This document shows, one piece after another, positions 5,716 to 6,841 of a stretch of 6,841 nt of DNA. Position numbers and translations under genes: made by a program. A model generated the notes under the pieces. It did no database searches and was not told the DNA's origin. It was given only the letters and a program-made list of their open reading frames with translations. Source of the stretch: an uncultured Ruminococcus sp. (GTDB taxonomy: Bacteria; Bacillota; Clostridia; Oscillospirales; Acutalibacteraceae); NCBI GenBank assembly GCA_902767285.1, contig CACXHC010000130.1:1-6841 (forward strand), written 5' to 3'. Every line of letters starts with the position of its first letter. Positions within the stretch are counted from its first letter, which is position 1.

Positions 5716-6705
5716 ATGGGATTATTTGACAAATTTAAGAAAAAAATTTCCGATGATGAAATTTTAACTCAAACAACTTCGGAAGAAGTTTCTGAAGAAA
5801 CAAAAGAAATTGAAGATACTGAAGAAACTTCTCAGAAATCGGAGGAAATTACCGAAGAATTAAAAGAAAATTCAAAAGTTTTTTCGGGAGAAGTCAAACC
5901 TACTTCTCAAACACCCAGATTTTCTCTCGTTGCCGAGAATATATTTGAAGTTGATAAAGATGAAAGTATAGCTATCGCCGGAAATATTCACGGCAAAATT
6001 TCCATAGGTGATGAGTTTTTCATTATTCACCCAAAATTCAGAGAACCGTTGACTGCCAAAGTCTATATGCTTGTTGTTAACAAAGAAACTTGCGATTCTG
6101 CGTCTGAGTGCCGAGTTGCCATAAAAATACTTACCAAAATGCCCCCGGAAGAGATTCCGAAATATGCGGTAATCTCGAATATTGCTCCGCAGATAGTAAA
6201 CGATCCGAGCAAGCCTGTTGAAAACCCGTTTTTACTGGGACTTACTACCGAATATAATCGTCTTGTAAACGAAAGCGAATTTACATTTGCTTTTATGGTG
6301 GCTCTGCTTACATCAAGATACATCACCCCGACAGATATGGAACTTTCGGCTCCGCTTGATGACGGCCGTGTCGCTATAAAAGATTCAAAAGTCAATTTTA
6401 AGCTTTTACGTCACCCGAATAACGAGAATTTGCTTGTTCTTCCGCTTTTTACTGATAAATCTGCACTTTCTCTATGGAAAGATGCCCTCACGCAGAAGGA
6501 TTCAAATGGAAAAGCAAAGGTTCTTATTATGCCCTTCGAGCGTTTCGCCCAAGTCGGTTTAAAAAGTGGCGGAATAGTTATAAATCCGTTTGGCCCTGCT
6601 CCGGTCTATGTATCAAAGGGAAATATTGCAAACACTCTTGAACTCGGAAAAAAGACTCTCGCAAGACAGCAAGAGGCTGAAAGACGTTCTGACAGTACAA
6701 AATAA
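5716..6705 (+). CDS. SseB-domain protein with acidic N-terminus and possible translation-factor-like beta-barrel
   Basis: This 329-residue protein has three parts. Residues 1-10 (MGLFDKFKKK) form a short basic amphipathic start, followed by a highly acidic Glu/Thr/Ser-rich segment to about residue 55 that is probably disordered. Residues 69 to about 150 (FSLVAENIFEVDKDE, then AGNIHGKISIGDEF) resemble the beta-barrel of EF-Tu domain 2, in which a GxIxxGxIxxGDxV pattern is typical; this similarity is by eye and tentative. Residues from about 190 to 305 match the SseB N-terminal domain (PF07179): LVLPLFTDKSALSLWKDAL (240-258), then VLIMPFERFAQVGLKSGG and IVINPFGPAPVYV (287-299). SseB was named for enhanced serine sensitivity in E. 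coli, and its molecular role is unclear. There is no signal peptide or membrane segment, so it should be cytoplasmic. It has its own promoter and a 98-bp gap from the RadC-like gene. The SseB call is firm; function is unknown. Confidence 0.82.
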   Translation: MGLFDKFKKKISDDEILTQTTSEEVSEETKEIEDTEETSQKSEEITEELKENSKVFSGEVKPTSQTPRFSLVAENIFEVDKDESIAIAGNIHGKISIGDEFFIIHPKFREPLTAKVYMLVVNKETCDSASECRVAIKILTKMPPEEIPKYAVISNIAPQIVNDPSKPVENPFLLGLTTEYNRLVNESEFTFAFMVALLTSRYITPTDMELSAPLDDGRVAIKDSKVNFKLLRHPNNENLLVLPLFTDKSALSLWKDALTQKDSNGKAKVLIMPFERFAQVGLKSGGIVINPFGPAPVYVSKGNIANTLELGKKTLARQQEAERRSDSTK

Positions 6706-6736
6706 AAATAAGGAGCTGTGAAAAAACAACAGCCCC
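6699..6736 (-). terminator. Rho-independent terminator for leftward transcription
   Basis: On the minus strand the stem GGGCTGT (6735-6729) pairs with ACAGCTCC (6719-6712), with one bulged base at 6714 and a 9-nt loop. It is followed directly by TTATTTTTATTTT (6711-6699). In the rightward direction the same hairpin is followed by AAGGAATC, not a T-run, so it is oriented for a transcript coming from the right. The T-run overlaps the 3' end of the SseB-domain gene. It may still help end the rightward transcript in part, since T-rich sequence lies further on (6749-6778). Confidence 0.55.
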
Positions 6737-6766
6737 AAGGAATCTCCCTTTTGCTGCTTATTTTCT

Positions 6767-6791
6767 CTTCTTTTTTTTGAAAAAAAAGAAG
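6767..6791. repeat. Perfect 12-bp T/A palindrome
   Basis: CTTC followed by eight T (6767-6778), a single central G (6779), then eight A and GAAG (6780-6791) form a perfect inverted repeat. In RNA a few central pairs would open to make the loop. It follows the SseB-domain gene by about 60 nt. Rightward, it is followed by C and eight A, so it is not a standard terminator by itself. The T-run at 6771-6778 could be the tail of an upstream hairpin (CAGC at 6730-6733 with GCTG at 6753-6756, enclosing AAGG/CCTT), which would be the rightward terminator; that is tentative. Confidence 0.6.
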
Positions 6792-6805
6792 CAAAAAAAA
6801 CTTTT

Positions 6806-6833
6806 ACTATATAAATTTTATGTGTTTCAACAA
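6806..6833 (-). promoter_or_regulatory. Weak candidate leftward promoter at the right edge
   Basis: On the minus strand TTGTTG (6833-6828) lies 16 bp from TATAGT (6811-6806). These match consensus at 4 of 6 and 5 of 6 bases. A start near 6799 with the terminator at 6736-6699 would give a leftward RNA of about 95-100 nt without a credible open reading frame. AT-rich sequence makes chance matches likely. Confidence 0.2.
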
Positions 6834-6841
6834 ACATTCTA

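Noticed and set aside
6715..6756. Mutually exclusive hairpins (GCTGT/ACAGC against CAGC/GCTG) resembling an attenuator
   Set aside because: The second hairpin is weak and no downstream rightward gene or leader peptide is visible to be controlled.
6606..6837. Overlapping leftward frames of 62 and 74 codons at the right edge
   Set aside because: They read through the T/A palindrome and the terminator hairpin and give Phe/Ser/Lys low-complexity products without a good ribosome site.
1..6841. CRISPR array, insertion sequence, tRNA or rRNA gene
   Set aside because: No regularly spaced repeats, transposase motifs, terminal repeats or tRNA-like folds were seen on either strand.

Overview
The window looks like chromosomal DNA of an AT-rich Gram-positive anaerobe, most likely a clostridial (Ruminococcus/Oscillospiraceae-type) Firmicute. 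The evidence is the trmK-nif3 gene pair, strong purine-rich Shine-Dalgarno sites, a lipobox lipoprotein with a Cthe_2159-type beta-helix, and an SseB-domain protein. The genus is an inference; no rRNA or other marker is present.

Layout: positions 1-1078 hold a leftward pair, trmK (tRNA A22 N1-methyltransferase) followed after 14 bp by the 5' part of a Nif3/YqfO-family gene that runs off the left edge. A compact divergent promoter region (about 1079-1215) separates these from four rightward genes: a large surface lipoprotein with a right-handed beta-helix carbohydrate-binding domain (1216-3174); a beta-CASP metallo-beta-lactamase-fold nuclease of the COG1236 type (3296-4894); a RadC-related protein whose JAMM metal site has been lost (4928-5617); and a protein joining an acidic N-terminal segment, a possible translation-factor-like beta-barrel and an SseB domain (5716-6705). 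The last 136 bp are non-coding and hold a hairpin with a U-tract in the leftward direction and a long T/A palindrome.

How the genes fit together: trmK and nif3 are a conserved housekeeping pair. The nuclease and the RadC-like gene are 33 bp apart with no visible promoter between them, so they are probably co-transcribed. The lipoprotein and the SseB-domain gene each have their own promoter-like sequence. Promoters here repeatedly show an extended -10 (TGnTA) pattern.

The window is mostly ordinary. The most interesting points are: sequences that base-pair with the translation-start regions of both the nuclease and the RadC-like gene, placed just after the preceding stop codon; the dead-JAMM RadC homologue; the SseB-domain architecture; and signals at the right edge compatible with a short leftward transcript. 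I see no CRISPR array, mobile element, tRNA, rRNA or clear undescribed defence or biosynthetic system.
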